Shown here: one piece after another, positions 8,787 to 18,624 of the stretch
Layout: the number at the start of each line of letters is the position of its first letter
How positions within the stretch are numbered: position 1 is the stretch's first letter
Source: Planctomycetaceae bacterium
Lineage (GTDB): Bacteria > Planctomycetota > Planctomycetia > Pirellulales > Pirellulaceae
DNA length: 64,000 bases
Direction of reading: 5' to 3'
NCBI GenBank assembly: GCA_016794985.1
Contig: JAEUIQ010000075.1
Coordinates: 171,440-235,439, forward strand
Notes under the pieces: model-generated
What the model saw: the letters and a program-made list of their open reading frames with translations, nothing else
Database searches by the model: none
Told to the model about the DNA's origin: nothing
Translations under genes and position numbers: made by a program

Positions 8787-11780
8787 TCAATTTGGTGAGA
8801 ACGCGGCGTGGGAAAGTTGCGGATGATTTCCGAGTTCCGATTCTAACTTCGAGTCCGAACGCCATTGTTCTTGAGTGATCCAACCGCGTTGAATGGCCTC
8901 GGAGATCCATCCTGCGGCTTGATTTCGAATTTGCCCATAGTTCTCCGAGTCCTCAAGTCCCTTGTCCTTCATTATCATCAGGGTCAAGACCAGAGATTGT
9001 GTGGCTGGTAAGACATTCGGGCGGGTTCTGCCACCAGAAGTTGGTATCGAGATTTTGTGAATTTCGTTCGCAATCGAGAAGGCTTCAGTGTAGTTCCCGG
9101 AACGCGCCATCCAAGTCGCCCATTTCGTGTACTGGACAGACCATTGATTGGCAAGAGCCGCCTTCTCTTGCGGGTGAATCCTCATGCGGAGAATCTGATT
9201 CATGTGGTCCTTGGCAGCAAGAAGAGTTTTGCCAAAAGTTCCATCGTCCGTCATTTCATTGAGGACGGACAATTGCAACAGTACCGCTTTCGCCCACGCG
9301 ATTGACGATTGGATATTGGTAGGGTAATCCTGTAACAATTGGTCCGCCAGCGGGATCAAGGTTTCAACCGTGGCTGTCGTCGCTGTCAAGTCGTCCATTC
9401 GCCAGTATGCCGCAGCCATGGCTGTAATCGATTTGACTTCCTGTATCTTCTGACGCGGCAATTTTCGTTGCTGAGAAAATCGCAACTGGCTCGCTGTTCG
9501 AGCATTGGTGGCGGAATTCTGAAAATCGCCTTCGAGCAGATCGATGTGAGCCAACCACAAGTAGGTTTCTTGGACCTCCAGTTTGATGAGATCAGAATCG
9601 GGAGTCTCGGATTGCAGTTCCGATAGTTGAGTGCGAGCCAGTCCCAGTTGTTCTCGCATCGCCGGAATCGCTCCGATGACAGAAAGAATGGAAACTCCCG
9701 TTAAGTGGTCGCGTGCCAACTCCAAGCGAATTCTCTGGACTTGTTGGCCCGCGGAGTTTGCGTGCTCCAACTGTTGGAGGCGGCGCCGGATCACGGACTG
9801 TTGTGTCTCCCAAGCCAAAAGATAGTTGCCATTCGATAGATAACTTCGAGCTAACTCGCTTTGATTCAAGATCAACCATGACTGGATTTGCGTTTGGCTG
9901 TATTTGGCGTCGAGAGATGAAACAAGTTTCGCGCCGCGTTTCTCAGCTTGTTCGTGATTCCGAATCGAACGATCGTAACGGCCAGCGACCCGATTCGATC
10001 GTCCTAGCGCTAAATCCAGGCGGAATTGACTCCACTCTCGAAAGTCCGACTTTGAGTTCTCAGGTATGGCGCCCACCAAAGTGTCCAATTGGTCCAGCAA
10101 CACGAGAGATCGATCCGGTAAATCCAATTCATTGAATGCTTGCCCGGCAGACAGAAACAGCTCCAGCATTTCCTCGCGGTCGCGGTCGGTCGAATCTCCC
10201 GCCGCAAAAATTCTCTGGAGTTCGCTGGCGGGAATGGCTACCTGTAATCTCTCGAACTCCGCGACCACGTCTGGGAATCGGGCCAGCAATGCATTGATCT
10301 GCGCCAATCGATTAAGAATACGAATGGTGTCGCGTCCGATGTTTGGATTTCCTGGTTCTTCCGGAAGTAGGGTCCGGTGTATGGCCAATAGTTCATGAAG
10401 CATTTCGAACTGTTGAGGCGTAATGGCCTCCGTTTCCGGGATGCTGTGTAGTACTCGATCCAAGGCTACTGAAAGCTGTTCCAAATGACGTTCGGCGCGG
10501 GTTCCCTGCTGCAGGGCTTGGTGTAGGCTGGCGCGGGCATTAGCCCACTGCCACCAAGCAATGGAAGTTCCAGAAAGGAGGCTTACCATCGTGAGTGCAA
10601 TCAAACTGCTAACGAAAGGCTGGCGTCGAATTTTTTGGGCAAGTGCTTGAAAGAAGTGTAACCGCCTGGCTTGAACGGGACGATGATCCAGCCAGCAACG
10701 CAAGTCTTCGGCGAAATCGAACGCGGTACGATATCGCTCTCGCGCTTCGCGTTGAGTGGCCTTCAAGCAAATGGCAACCAAGTCGGTAGGGATATTGCGA
10801 CGAAATCTTGTCGGGGACGGGAAGTTGGATTCGGAGACAGCCTTGATGGTCCCTAGCGGCGTCTCGTGTTCGAAGGGCAAGCGTAGCGTCAATAGCTCGA
10901 ACATAATCACGCCCAAAGAATAAATGTCCGTGGCGGTCGTCAGTTCCTGAGAATTGGCTTGCTCTGGGGACATGTAATTTGGTGTCCCCAAGACCGTGCC
11001 ATCTTTGGTCAGTTCCAGCGAATCGAAACCCAGCGAGGCTAATCCGAAGTCGGTTATCATGACACTCCGCGGTTGCTGGCTATCAATTTCCTCGGTGTCG
11101 CTGGCTTTCTGCAGCATGATATTGGACGGCTTCATGTCTCGGTGAATGACGCCGCGTCGGTGCGCGTGTTCCAAGGCTTCGGCCAAATCAATGACCAGTT
11201 TTGCGATCAAGCGAAAGTCCGGCGGTGTGGTTTGCCTCTTCAGCCACGCCGACAATGAATCTCCTGTACAGTATTCGAAAGCCAAATACATCAGCGAGCC
11301 AACCGTTCCCGTCGCATACAACGGTACGATGTTGGGATGTCCAAGTCGTGCGACGGCTCGAGCTTCACGCTCAAATCGAATCCTGGCTCCGGAGTTAACA
11401 ACTACGGATGGGCGGAGAATTTTGAGAGCGACTTTTCGTTGTAGAACAGGGTCCGAGGCCAGAAATACGTCGGCAAAACCTCCTTGACCAACGTGTCGTT
11501 CCAAACGATAAGGGCCAAAGTACTCTGAGAATCGGCCGCTCGCAAATGAACCGAACTTTTCTGCTCCCGAACCTGAGCTGTCGTTTGGTTCGCCGACCAT
11601 TCCTGTCGATTGATGCAGCGCTTGTCGCACTTCATCCAAAAACCGAACTGCGGCAAGTGCTTTTTCCACTTCCATTGGATTTGCCACCGGATCGTCTGAG
11701 ACATCCGAGTGAACCATTCCTCGTATTGTTTGTTCGTGTTCGAGCAGCGACGAGATAGACTTGGACTCACGATCAATCAT
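8787..11780 (-). CDS. Membrane-anchored Ser/Thr protein kinase
   Basis: The ATG at 11780 is chosen because the 99 residues upstream in the same frame lack kinase or signal features. The 997-residue protein has a Hanks-type kinase domain at about 90-365: G-loop GQGGFADV (98-105), Lys120, HRDMKPSN (213-220), DFG (244-246) and SPEQ (271-274). A single membrane helix lies at about 389-411. The remaining 590 residues are a helical, TPR-like extracytoplasmic region. All catalytic residues are present, so it should be an active sensor kinase. It is convergent with the ECF sigma gene at 8145-8771 and divergent from the PEP-CTERM gene at 12028. Confidence 0.92.
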   Translation of the reverse strand: MIDRESKSISSLLEHEQTIRGMVHSDVSDDPVANPMEVEKALAAVRFLDEVRQALHQSTGMVGEPNDSSGSGAEKFGSFASGRFSEYFGPYRLERHVGQGGFADVFLASDPVLQRKVALKILRPSVVVNSGARIRFEREARAVARLGHPNIVPLYATGTVGSLMYLAFEYCTGDSLSAWLKRQTTPPDFRLIAKLVIDLAEALEHAHRRGVIHRDMKPSNIMLQKASDTEEIDSQQPRSVMITDFGLASLGFDSLELTKDGTVLGTPNYMSPEQANSQELTTATDIYSLGVIMFELLTLRLPFEHETPLGTIKAVSESNFPSPTRFRRNIPTDLVAICLKATQREARERYRTAFDFAEDLRCWLDHRPVQARRLHFFQALAQKIRRQPFVSSLIALTMVSLLSGTSIAWWQWANARASLHQALQQGTRAERHLEQLSVALDRVLHSIPETEAITPQQFEMLHELLAIHRTLLPEEPGNPNIGRDTIRILNRLAQINALLARFPDVVAEFERLQVAIPASELQRIFAAGDSTDRDREEMLELFLSAGQAFNELDLPDRSLVLLDQLDTLVGAIPENSKSDFREWSQFRLDLALGRSNRVAGRYDRSIRNHEQAEKRGAKLVSSLDAKYSQTQIQSWLILNQSELARSYLSNGNYLLAWETQQSVIRRRLQQLEHANSAGQQVQRIRLELARDHLTGVSILSVIGAIPAMREQLGLARTQLSELQSETPDSDLIKLEVQETYLWLAHIDLLEGDFQNSATNARTASQLRFSQQRKLPRQKIQEVKSITAMAAAYWRMDDLTATTATVETLIPLADQLLQDYPTNIQSSIAWAKAVLLQLSVLNEMTDDGTFGKTLLAAKDHMNQILRMRIHPQEKAALANQWSVQYTKWATWMARSGNYTEAFSIANEIHKISIPTSGGRTRPNVLPATQSLVLTLMIMKDKGLEDSENYGQIRNQAAGWISEAIQRGWITQEQWRSDSKLESELGNHPQLSHAAFSPN

Positions 11781-12027
11781 CACTAAAAACCTCGTCGGCA
11801 CCAACGAAATATCGAGCTTTAGTATTATTGAAAAAAAGCCGTTGTCATAGACACCACCGATGTCACAGGCCCGACAGAAATTCTTTGTGAAAAAAAGTCT
11901 GACGAATGGGAGAAATGTCAACTCGGCGGTTTCATTACCTCTGGAGCGACTTTTCGGCTGAATGAACGCGGTCGAATGGTGACATTTTCGGGACGGCAGG
12001 AACACCTTTAGAAACGGAGAACTTTCA

Positions 12028-12846
12028 ATGGCACTTGTCGAGATCAACAACACGGCCGCGAACCGCTCGTCCCCCAAGGCAAAATTAGCTTTCCTAATCG
12101 CCTTTGGGATTACTTGGATTTCATTGCAGTTGGCTGGTCAACCAATCTATGCGGGGATTGTCGTATTGCAGAGATATAGCTACGCGGGAGTCTATGGTTT
12201 TGCGGGTTCCGGCGGTGTGGTTCTGGAAAGCGATGTGGAGAGCTCCTTGGATCAGCTAAGTGGCGGGTTTGGGTTTGGCCACAATTTCAATTTGCACCTG
12301 ACCGGTTCGGAACCAGCTGCGACCGGGGCAGCGCGCGCCATTGGTTCACTGAACGCAAGCGATATGGTGACGGTCGGCACCAATTCTCTCCAGATAACTG
12401 GTTCTCGAACCGCTAGTGGAATGGTCCAATGGTTAGCGGGAAACGGCAATGGAATCTCTAATCTAATGCAGGAGACTCGCGTCCGCTTTAGCGTTTCCGG
12501 AGAGAATCTTAACTATTCGTTGACTGGTTCTTTTGATCCCGGAGATACTGCGGGCGATCTGAACACATTTAGCTTGTATCGTCCGTTTACTGCTGATCAA
12601 TTGTTCAACATTTCGAGCGCTGGAACGCTGCATGAATCCGGAGTTCTGCTCGCGGGACGAACCTATGAGCTCCGCATGAGATTGAATGACAACTTATCAG
12701 CGAATTCGGGGTCACGTGGACCATTCTCAGACGCAAGTGGATTAAATTTCAATTTTCAAGTGTCGGCCGTTCCAGAGCCCAGCAGTTTTGCGTGTTTGCT
12801 TGCCATGAGTACGATCTTCTTGGCTGCGCGACGAAGAAAGATCTGA
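12028..12846 (+). CDS. PEP-CTERM sorted exported protein
   Basis: A 272-residue protein with a signal peptide (hydrophobic core about residues 18-40) and a C-terminal tripartite sorting signal: VPEPSSF, a hydrophobic helix (ACLLAMSTIFLA) and a basic tail (ARRRKI). Such proteins are processed by exosortase; no exosortase gene is in this window. The body is Gly/Ser/Thr-rich beta structure without a catalytic motif, as usual for surface proteins of this class. The ATG at 12028 follows cggag. It shares the 247-bp spacer 11781-12027 with the divergent kinase gene. Confidence 0.85.
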   Translation: MALVEINNTAANRSSPKAKLAFLIAFGITWISLQLAGQPIYAGIVVLQRYSYAGVYGFAGSGGVVLESDVESSLDQLSGGFGFGHNFNLHLTGSEPAATGAARAIGSLNASDMVTVGTNSLQITGSRTASGMVQWLAGNGNGISNLMQETRVRFSVSGENLNYSLTGSFDPGDTAGDLNTFSLYRPFTADQLFNISSAGTLHESGVLLAGRTYELRMRLNDNLSANSGSRGPFSDASGLNFNFQVSAVPEPSSFACLLAMSTIFLAARRRKI

Positions 12847-13033
12847 TACTTCGAAATACGCCAGAATTGGCTCGTTGAGTGCTGCCGAATGGTGGGGCTT
12901 TGCGCATCGATTCTAGCACTGGTGAGCACATTGAAATCAAAGACGGGCATCCCCGCAAGTAACGTTCGCACAAAGCCGTCCAGGGCTAGTTCAACACTTT
13001 CATCATTTCCGCAAAAGAAAGAAGCTGTCCACA

Positions 13034-14140
13034 ATGCATAAGGTTCCCAAACATATCCGATTGTTCACGTGTTGGGTCGCATTGCTCTTCACGGCATCGT
13101 CGCTAAATGTCGCTTGCGGGCAAATCCAAATCAGTCAATTTGGTTCGTCGCTGTTTATTCTCGGCACTGCTGGAGATGAAAACGTTGGTATCTTGAATTG
13201 GTCCGAATTGGACACTGATATCGAAATCAGAAACTACAACGGCCAGCAAGTCCAATCGCTCTACTTCTCCAATGTCGAGAACATCTACATTGACCTATTG
13301 GAAGGAAACAACGTGGTTCAATGTCCGGGCTGGGCAGTCAATGTGTTCACTACCGTCGTCGGAGATTTAGAAATTCAGACTCGGCAAGGTCTGGATTGGT
13401 TTTCCCTGGCTGGTATTACCGTCGGAGGTCACTTGGTAATCAACGCCGGCGACGGCAACAATCAGTTCACTTACGGGATGTGTCATATTTCTGGGGACTT
13501 GACCATTACGTCCGGCAGTGGACAGGACACGATGAATTGGGGACTCGGCGCAGAAAAGGCTGGCGGAGAAATCTTCGGAAATGTTTCCATTCGAACGGGT
13601 GGTCAAATCGACGGTGTCGAGTTTCGCCGGTTTACGCTTCACGGAAATCTGTATTTCGACGCGGGTGATGGAAACGACTCTTGCAAATTGAATGAGACCA
13701 CATTTGGCAACTTTGAATTCATCGGTGGCATCGGAGATGATTGGTTTAGGGCTGAATTCGCCAACTCAGGAAACTCGCTTTTGTTGTCGACGGGTTCCGG
13801 GGTCGATAATATTGTCATTTCGGATTTGTTCGTTACGACGCGGCTTGATGTTGGCAGCGGGTCACAGGCGGACACCATCAGTTTGAATGATGTCGAGACT
13901 CCGGGCACGTTCAAAATGTCAACGGGGACCCACAATGATTCCGTCGCGCTAAGCCACCTCAATGTCAACAATTTGGTGGTCGATCTCAGTGGCGGTAATG
14001 ATTCCTTGAACCTGACAAGCTGCCAATCGGCCACCTCCGAGTTGGCTGGTGGGGTTGGTACAGACAGCGGAACGAAATCAAACTGCCTGCTCGGAAATCC
14101 GGCAACCGTAACTGGCTTTGAATCCGGAAACTTGAACTAA
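13034..14140 (+). CDS. Secreted beta-helix-like repeat protein
   Basis: A 368-residue protein with an N-terminal signal (LFTCWVALLFTASSL, cleavage probably near ACGQ). About ten imperfect repeats of roughly 20-25 residues follow, each with a strand and a Gly/Asp turn (INAGDGNNQF, DAGDGNDSC, GGIGDDWF, DLSGGNDSL). The turns resemble hemolysin-type GGxGxD nonapeptides but are degenerate, so calcium binding is uncertain. A right-handed beta-helix is the best structural guess. There is no PEP-CTERM tail, although the preceding gene has one. The function is unknown; surface or matrix protein is likely. Confidence 0.7.
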   Translation: MHKVPKHIRLFTCWVALLFTASSLNVACGQIQISQFGSSLFILGTAGDENVGILNWSELDTDIEIRNYNGQQVQSLYFSNVENIYIDLLEGNNVVQCPGWAVNVFTTVVGDLEIQTRQGLDWFSLAGITVGGHLVINAGDGNNQFTYGMCHISGDLTITSGSGQDTMNWGLGAEKAGGEIFGNVSIRTGGQIDGVEFRRFTLHGNLYFDAGDGNDSCKLNETTFGNFEFIGGIGDDWFRAEFANSGNSLLLSTGSGVDNIVISDLFVTTRLDVGSGSQADTISLNDVETPGTFKMSTGTHNDSVALSHLNVNNLVVDLSGGNDSLNLTSCQSATSELAGGVGTDSGTKSNCLLGNPATVTGFESGNLN

Positions 14141-14165
14141 AATTCATGCCTCTTGTCAGGTGGAC

Positions 14166-14582
14166 CTAAAACTCACTTTTCGGCGGGGTTCGTGCAATGG
14201 TCCAACATGAGGGATGTTGCTGCATGCCGATGTGTGGGTAATAGGAAACGGCCTTCGGCGCGGACAACAGAATCAAGGTCGTGGCCAATCCGGCCTGTTG
14301 GTGTGTGAATTCGATTAATCGCCGGCCGATTCCTTGGCGTTGGTACGCCTGGTCCACGGCCAAGTCGGACAAATACGTGCAATAGTGAAAGTCCGTGATT
14401 GCACGCGAAACACCGATCAACAACCCGTCATCTGTGCGGGCAGTGGCGATGACATCGGCGTTTCGCAACATTCCTTCAATCGTTTTGGCGCACTCCACGG
14501 GGCGACGTTCGGCCAAGGTCGAGCGATTCAATATGTCGACGAATTCAGCGGAGCTGAGTTGTGGTTCGAGTTGGATTTGCAT
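14166..14582 (-). CDS. GNAT-family N-acetyltransferase
   Basis: A 138-residue protein. The acetyl-CoA-binding motif A is clear (DLAVDQAYQRQGIGRRLI, about residues 73-90), followed by the motif B strand and helix (LILLSAPKAVSYYPHIG). Such small GNAT enzymes acetylate amines; the substrate cannot be inferred. It follows the DUF808 gene by 11 bp on the same strand and is probably co-transcribed. Its stop faces the secreted repeat gene only 25 bp away. Confidence 0.85.
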   Translation of the reverse strand: MQIQLEPQLSSAEFVDILNRSTLAERRPVECAKTIEGMLRNADVIATARTDDGLLIGVSRAITDFHYCTYLSDLAVDQAYQRQGIGRRLIEFTHQQAGLATTLILLSAPKAVSYYPHIGMQQHPSCWTIARTPPKSEF

Positions 14583-14593
14583 GATCTTGAGTT

Positions 14594-15565
14594 TTAGTGA
14601 TGGTCGTTCGAGGTCTTGTCGCCAGTCGCTTTGCGGTAACCGAGTTTGGCAACTTCGACGATGATGACCGCAACGATTCCCACCAGAATTCCGACCAAGA
14701 AATCAATCACACTGGGAACAACAGCCGCCAAAAATGGTCCAATCATTCCGATCTCGGCGACATGGTGTTCAATCTCTTCAACATGATGATGCAGCCACTC
14801 GATATTGTGGGCGACAATTCCGCCGCCGACAAGGAACATGGCAGCTGTGCCAACAATCGAAAGAAACTTCATCAACAGAGGAGCAGCTACTAAGATCCAA
14901 GCTCCAATTCGACGTTGTAGTTTTGCTCGGGAGCTTTCTCCCGATTGCCGAGTTAAGTACAGACCGCCGTCATCGAGTTTGACGATCAATGCGACCAAGC
15001 CATAGACGCCAAACGTCATGATCAACGAGATGGCAATCAGGGTCGCGAGCTGGACCATGAATGTCGAATCTTTCACAATTCCCAAACTGATCACGATGAT
15101 TTCGGCCGAGAGAATAAAATCGGTGCGGATCGCCCCCCGGATTTTCTCTTTTTCTACGGACACCATATCCACTACTGGATTCGCGACGGCCGCTACTAGT
15201 TTTTCGTGGTCGGCACCATGAGCCTTTTTGCCATGTAGCCACTTGTGGAGCAGTTTTTCGACGCCTTCGAAACACAAATAGGCGCCGCCAAACATGAGGA
15301 GCGGAATCACTAAACTTGGGAGGAACAAGTTGAGCAACAGGGCCAACGGAACCAGGATCGCTTTGTTCACCGCCGAGCCCTTGCCAACCGCAAACACCAC
15401 AGGCAATTCGCGATTGGGCTCAAGACCCGTTACTTGATTGGCGTTTAACGCCAAATCGTCGCCCAAAACCCCCGCCGTCTTCTTGGTGGCGATTTTTGTC
15501 ATGGCCGCCACATCGTCCAAAACAGACGCAATATCGTCCAGTAAAACAAACAGACTTGACGCCAT
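14594..15565 (-). CDS. DUF808 family inner-membrane protein (YedI-like)
   Basis: The ATG at 15565 is preceded by aaggg and begins MASSLFVLLDDIASVLDD, the standard N-terminus of DUF808/YedI proteins; a longer frame to 15751 adds 62 unrelated residues. The 323-residue protein has about seven hydrophobic segments, with a His-rich loop near the C-terminus (IEWLHHHVEEIEHH) and a HH tail. The family is widespread in bacteria with no proven function. It is the upstream member of a two-gene unit with the GNAT acetyltransferase. Confidence 0.85.
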   Translation of the reverse strand: MASSLFVLLDDIASVLDDVAAMTKIATKKTAGVLGDDLALNANQVTGLEPNRELPVVFAVGKGSAVNKAILVPLALLLNLFLPSLVIPLLMFGGAYLCFEGVEKLLHKWLHGKKAHGADHEKLVAAVANPVVDMVSVEKEKIRGAIRTDFILSAEIIVISLGIVKDSTFMVQLATLIAISLIMTFGVYGLVALIVKLDDGGLYLTRQSGESSRAKLQRRIGAWILVAAPLLMKFLSIVGTAAMFLVGGGIVAHNIEWLHHHVEEIEHHVAEIGMIGPFLAAVVPSVIDFLVGILVGIVAVIIVEVAKLGYRKATGDKTSNDHH

Positions 15566-15806
15566 GTCAATTCCCTTGATCTCAGAGGTCCCCCACCGAC
15601 GCGACAAGTTTAAAACGGCGAGCGAAGCAAAGCCAGGGTGGAGGTGCGACGAATTGAGAACTCGGTTCGAGGGGACTTGCGAGAATATTCCCCGCCCAAA
15701 TGATCTCCTGAGAACTTGGATCGAAGTTTGGGTTATCATTGAAAATCGCAACCTTCGCTAGGCCGTTTCACTTCAATGCCCGAATGTCAAAACGATTTGA
15801 TTTACC

Positions 15807-16817
15807 ATGAGCGCCGACCTTGAAACATCCGCCGAACCAAGGAACGAAAGGCAGGGTTACGATTCGTCAATTGGGATCAAGCTCATCAAGCTGTTGGGAG
15901 CGATTGCGATTCTGGGATCCGTCGTCAGCGGATTCGCGAACTATCATTGGGTTCCTGACTTCATTTCTCAAGCGACGGTCCAATTTGCCATTCTACTTTT
16001 GCCCGCCATGATTGTGGCATGGTGTCAGAAGCGAGTCGTCGTGGGATCGTTCTGCCTGGTGTTGCTTGCTTGGCACCTGATCAAGATTGTGCCTTATTAC
16101 CTGGTACCAACCGATGGAATTGTCAAAACTACGGACGAATCCATACTCCGCTTAGCAGTGTTTAACGTCCTTCGCACCAATGAAGAATTCGAAGCGACTT
16201 TGGAGAGCATTCTCGCGACCGAGGCCGACTTTATGTACTTAATGGAAGTACAGCCGAAGTGGAGGCCCTATCTGGAGGCCATTCGCGACCGGTACCCGTA
16301 TCAAGAAGTTCGTGATGACTACGAGTACTTGGGTGTGGCCTTCCTTTCTCGCAAACCTTGGCGGGAGTTGAATGTTCTTCAACTTGGGAGTGTAAGCAAT
16401 CCCTCGATCGATGTCCGCATTCCGATGGATGGTGCGTTCACCCCAGATCTTCATTTGATTGCAACACACCCGTTGCCACCGTTTGGAGAAGTCTTGACCC
16501 AATCGCGGGATCAACAGTTAGCGACTTTGATCGGTCGGTTTCAGGACGGTGAAGCACAAATCTTGTGTGGCGATTTTAACCTCAGCCCTTGGTCGCCTCG
16601 ATTTGCGCGGCTTTGCCGGCAAGGTGGCCTCCTCGACGCGTCATTCGGTTTCGGCATTGCCCCAACTCTGACGCCGTTGCCGACGATCATGGGCGGAATC
16701 AAAGTGGATCACATTCTTCGCAATAGTATGGTTCGAGTTCACGACTACCGAGTGTTGCCGTCCGCCCAATCCGATCACGGAGTCGTTGTTTTGGACTTCT
16801 CCATTCCTCCCGATTGA
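15807..16817 (+). CDS. Endonuclease/exonuclease/phosphatase-fold membrane protein
   Basis: A 336-residue protein with three N-terminal membrane helices (about residues 25-45, 56-73, 78-97) and a C-terminal EEP domain from about residue 110. Conserved EEP elements are visible: FNVLR, the metal-binding Glu in LMEVQP, ATHPLPP, CGDFNLSPW and the terminal SDHGVV. This is the layout of periplasmic membrane-tethered EEP proteins, which cleave phosphodiester bonds; the substrate is unknown. The ATG at 15807 is the first plausible start. It is divergent from the DUF808 gene. Confidence 0.85.
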   Translation: MSADLETSAEPRNERQGYDSSIGIKLIKLLGAIAILGSVVSGFANYHWVPDFISQATVQFAILLLPAMIVAWCQKRVVVGSFCLVLLAWHLIKIVPYYLVPTDGIVKTTDESILRLAVFNVLRTNEEFEATLESILATEADFMYLMEVQPKWRPYLEAIRDRYPYQEVRDDYEYLGVAFLSRKPWRELNVLQLGSVSNPSIDVRIPMDGAFTPDLHLIATHPLPPFGEVLTQSRDQQLATLIGRFQDGEAQILCGDFNLSPWSPRFARLCRQGGLLDASFGFGIAPTLTPLPTIMGGIKVDHILRNSMVRVHDYRVLPSAQSDHGVVVLDFSIPPD

Positions 16818-17048
16818 CAGAATTTGTTACCGTTTCATAGAAAAAAGAGAATTGGAAAAATGGTAACCAACAAAACTTGGAAAAGTTTCCAAGACTTCCG
16901 TTCGGGACTCGAATCCACCCGATCGCGGCGACCCAATGCCTGCCGCGATGTCCGATTGAAACAAGAAGACTTTCCGACCATGCTAACCATTCGCCAGTAT
17001 TTTCACGCTAGTGTTTTACCTTACTCCCAACCCGAAACGGCCCAAACG

Positions 17049-17696
17049 ATGTCACTGATTCGTTCGAATTCCTGGTTACTCATTCCCTTGGCCTGTGTGA
17101 TGACCGGTTGTGTTGGTATTCAGGGTTCGGGAGTGTCAAAAACGGAAACCCGCGAGGTTACCACATTTCATGCCGTAAATAATGAATGTGTGGGCGATGT
17201 GACCATCCAAATTGGGTCGCCCCAAAGTGTGACGGTCACGTTTGACGATAACCTGCTCGAGCTCGTGGAAACGTCGGTCGTCGATGGCGAACTAAAGATC
17301 AATACAACGGAAAACTACAACTCGAAAGTTGGCTTGAAAGTCGAGATTACGGTGCCTGATTTGGACCAGTTGCGGTTGTCCGGAGTCGGGTCAATCAAAG
17401 CGACCGGAATCGATAATGAAAGCCTGAAAATTCGGCAATCGGGCGTCGGCAGCTTGAAGGTGGCAGGTAAAACCAAATCCGTGGACTTGAGTGTTTCCGG
17501 AGTTGGCTCGGCAGACCTCTCAGGTTTGGAAGCTGAGAAAGCGAACGCGGTGGTATCGGGTGTTGGTGCCGCCTCGGTTTTTGCTTCGGAGTCGATCGTC
17601 GGAAAAGTTAGCGGAGTCGGCGGACTCACAATTCACGGCAACCCGAAAGAAAAGGACGTCAAAGCGGATGGCATCGGGGGCGTCTCCTACAAGTAG
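17049..17696 (+). CDS. GIN-domain (DUF2807) lipoprotein
   Basis: The ATG at 17049 gives a 215-residue protein with a lipoprotein signal ending in VMTGC (Cys21); the longer in-frame start at 16824 would bury this signal and is rejected. The mature part carries six approximately 20-residue repeats ending in SGVGS or close variants (LSGVGSIKA, QSGVGSLKV, VSGVGSADL, VSGVGAASV, VSGVGGLTI, ADGIGG). This is the beta-helical 'auto-transporter adhesin head GIN' domain, common in Bacteroidetes and planctomycetes, with no known enzymatic role. It should be anchored in a membrane facing the periplasm or surface. Confidence 0.8.
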   Translation: MSLIRSNSWLLIPLACVMTGCVGIQGSGVSKTETREVTTFHAVNNECVGDVTIQIGSPQSVTVTFDDNLLELVETSVVDGELKINTTENYNSKVGLKVEITVPDLDQLRLSGVGSIKATGIDNESLKIRQSGVGSLKVAGKTKSVDLSVSGVGSADLSGLEAEKANAVVSGVGAASVFASESIVGKVSGVGGLTIHGNPKEKDVKADGIGGVSYK

Positions 17697-17838
17697 GCGC
17701 ATGGTAACCCGATGACTCCCAATCACAAGTCGTCAACCAGTGAATCTAAGATATCAATCAACGCATCGCCGCTAACAGCACTTCTCGTGGGCAGTTTAGC
17801 GGTGATTGCTGTTTTTGGGCAGTTGGTTGATGCCTGTG

Positions 17839-18258
17839 TTACACTTCCCGTTTTGGTGGCGGAGCACCATAACGCCTAATGTAGGCGCGCTTCAAGCCGT
17901 TTTTGTATTCCAAAAGACTCTCATTGGTTTCGACCCAAAACAATTCGTCAGTTGGTACATAGTCATTGCAGCCACAACAAAATGATCGATCGCTATACAG
18001 GAACGGATTGACCAAGTAGCTTCGAATAATCTCTTCAGGCATTCCCGTGCCTCCACCACACTTCGCATGATAATAAACTTGCGGAACATTCTCCAAAGAT
18101 CCTTGGTATCGGCCACTTGGATGGACCGTGATGTGGTCAGTCATTTGACCATCGGCACGAAGTTCCGTGTGCTTGGCCTTGTGGCTGGAATAAAACGGAC
18201 GGAAAACCAGTTGGTGACAAAACGAACAACGAATAAACAACATATAGTTCCTTTGCAT
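17839..18258 (-). CDS. Hypothetical zinc-binding protein
   Basis: A 139-residue protein of no recognised family. Paired metal ligands suggest a zinc site: CSFC (11-14), a following HKAKH, then AKCGGG and FCCGCND. It is rich in Tyr and lacks a signal or membrane segment. Composition and codon use match the neighbours, so I regard it as a real gene. It stands alone on the minus strand; the 142-bp spacer before it and the repeat-bearing gap after it hold no other gene. Confidence 0.55.
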   Translation of the reverse strand: MQRNYMLFIRCSFCHQLVFRPFYSSHKAKHTELRADGQMTDHITVHPSGRYQGSLENVPQVYYHAKCGGGTGMPEEIIRSYLVNPFLYSDRSFCCGCNDYVPTDELFWVETNESLLEYKNGLKRAYIRRYGAPPPKREV

Positions 18259-18366
18259 TTGGAAACTGGGTTCGGAGCTATTTCCGTATTTTACTCTCGC
18301 TCTTCGGTAGATTCATCACGGGTGGACCACGACTGCGTCAAGGCTTTTTCAAGCCAATCTAGAACC

Positions 18367-18474
18367 GTCGTGTCGGCCCTGCGGGCCTTTTTTGATTTTG
18401 GACCGACTCTAACCGATGGCTTGCGCACACCGGCTAGGGTTGTTTCGGCCCATTCGGTCCTTTGCTCGTCGGAA
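18367..18474. repeat. Dispersed intergenic repeat, third copy
   Basis: This matches the 2561-2880 units: gtgtcggcc-loop-ggcc hairpin, then ctctaaccgatggcttgcgc, acaccggctagggttg and tttcggcccattcgg. It lacks the terminal cacagcgt element. It lies in the otherwise gene-free gap 18259-18624. That gap also holds a nested hairpin at 18511-18556 (agtaacgagt / actcgtgact enclosing gggc-ggaaaa-gccc). Confidence 0.75.
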
Positions 18475-18624
18475 AATTAGCTTTAAGGCATTGGTTGGAA
18501 GGGTGAGGAGAGTAACGAGTGGCGGGCGGAAAAGCCCGGCTTTGGCAACTCGTGACTTCTTGTTACGATTGGTCTGCTTTGCAAAGATTTAGAGTAACAC
18601 AGACGGTGGTGAGCGGGACTTCAG

